DNA from: Neisseriaceae bacterium
GTDB taxonomy: Bacteria > Pseudomonadota > Gammaproteobacteria > Burkholderiales > Neisseriaceae
Direction of reading: 5' to 3'
Length of the DNA stretch: 6,667 nt
Assembly: GCA_017518785.1 (NCBI GenBank)
Contig: JAFWUA010000156.1
Coordinates: forward strand, 1 to 6,667
The position numbers and the translations under genes were made by a program. This document shows, piece after piece, positions 6,502-6,667 of the stretch. The notes below the pieces were generated by a model. It had not been told where the DNA came from. It was given only the letters and a program-made list of their open reading frames with translations, and ran no database searches. How positions within the stretch are numbered: position 1 is the stretch's first letter; each line of letters starts with the position of its first letter.

Positions 6502-6667
6502 ATGGAACTTGATAGAAAACTTGGTTTTTATGAGAAATATATAAAACGTCTTATAGATATTGTAAGTTCATTGCTTGCTATCTTGTTGTTTTTTTGGCTT
6601 TACCTAATTATCGCAATCATTGTTAGAATTAAAATGGGTTCACCAGTACTTTTCAAGCAACCACGTC
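6502..6667 (+). CDS. Bacterial sugar transferase / polyprenyl-phosphate phosphoglycosyltransferase, N-terminus (partial, 3' end outside window)
   Basis: Proteins of this family (PglC, WcaJ and WbaP catalytic domains) move a sugar-1-phosphate from a UDP-sugar to undecaprenyl phosphate at the inner membrane, the first step of many O-antigen, capsule and glycoprotein pathways. Only 55 codons are visible. They show a basic start ending in YEKYIKRLIDIVSS (10-23), one hydrophobic membrane segment (about 20-41) and VRIKMGSPVLFKQPR (41-55), which matches the family's (I/L)KxxSxGPVxFxQxR block. AGAGGA at 6491-6496 is 5 nt before the ATG. The Ser-Pro pair that usually breaks the re-entrant membrane helix appears to be Phe31-Trp32 here. 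The catalytic Asp-Glu pair lies beyond the window. Together with the aminotransferase it points to a two-step amino-sugar and lipid-carrier module. Family call is good; substrate is unknown. Confidence 0.88.
   Translation, partial: MELDRKLGFYEKYIKRLIDIVSSLLAILLFFWLYLIIAIIVRIKMGSPVLFKQPR

Overview
The window is a one-strand (+) stretch of a low-GC bacterial chromosome, most likely a member of the Neisseriaceae. The clearest hint is the left-edge MiaB C-terminus, which reads like my memory of neisserial MiaB. The Ddl-FtsQ-FtsA order and a betaproteobacterial/gammaproteobacterial-type KdsA also fit a Gram-negative host. Hand-counted GC is about 44% in the miaB fragment and roughly 25-40% in samples taken from the rest. 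The genus is inference. I saw no neisserial DNA uptake sequence by eye.

Layout: (1) positions 1-361 hold the 3' end of miaB, closed by a well-formed intrinsic terminator at 407-434. (2) Positions 466-4077 look like one transcription unit, ddl-ftsQ-ftsA-ung. The ddl and ftsQ genes overlap by an ATGA stop/start, ftsQ and ftsA are 43 nt apart with a 16-codon mini-ORF bridging them, and ung starts 12 nt after ftsA. This is a fragment of the division and cell wall (dcw) cluster. It lacks its usual flanks: miaB sits where murC is expected, and ung sits where ftsZ is expected. (3) Positions 4165-5007 hold kdsA (Kdo-8-phosphate synthase) with its own leader. (4) Positions 5125-6667 hold a PLP-dependent nucleotide-sugar aminotransferase of the DegT/DnrJ/EryC1/StrS family, then the first 55 codons of a membrane phosphoglycosyltransferase (bacterial sugar transferase family). 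This looks like the start of a surface-glycan locus.

Functionally, Ddl makes the D-Ala-D-Ala dipeptide of peptidoglycan, and FtsQ and FtsA are divisome proteins acting at the septum. Ung is a DNA repair passenger in the same unit. KdsA supplies Kdo for the LPS inner core. The last two genes probably make and attach an amino- or acetamido-sugar to a lipid carrier for protein or surface glycosylation. Their sequence style resembles Clostridia, and the aminotransferase's arginine codon use (AGA/AGG 7 of 15, against 3 of 20 in ftsA) suggests acquisition by transfer.

I found no tRNA, rRNA, CRISPR array, insertion sequence or riboswitch. Nothing here is a clearly new system. The points most worth a second look are the split dcw cluster, the foreign-looking glycan cassette and the mini-ORF between ftsQ and ftsA.
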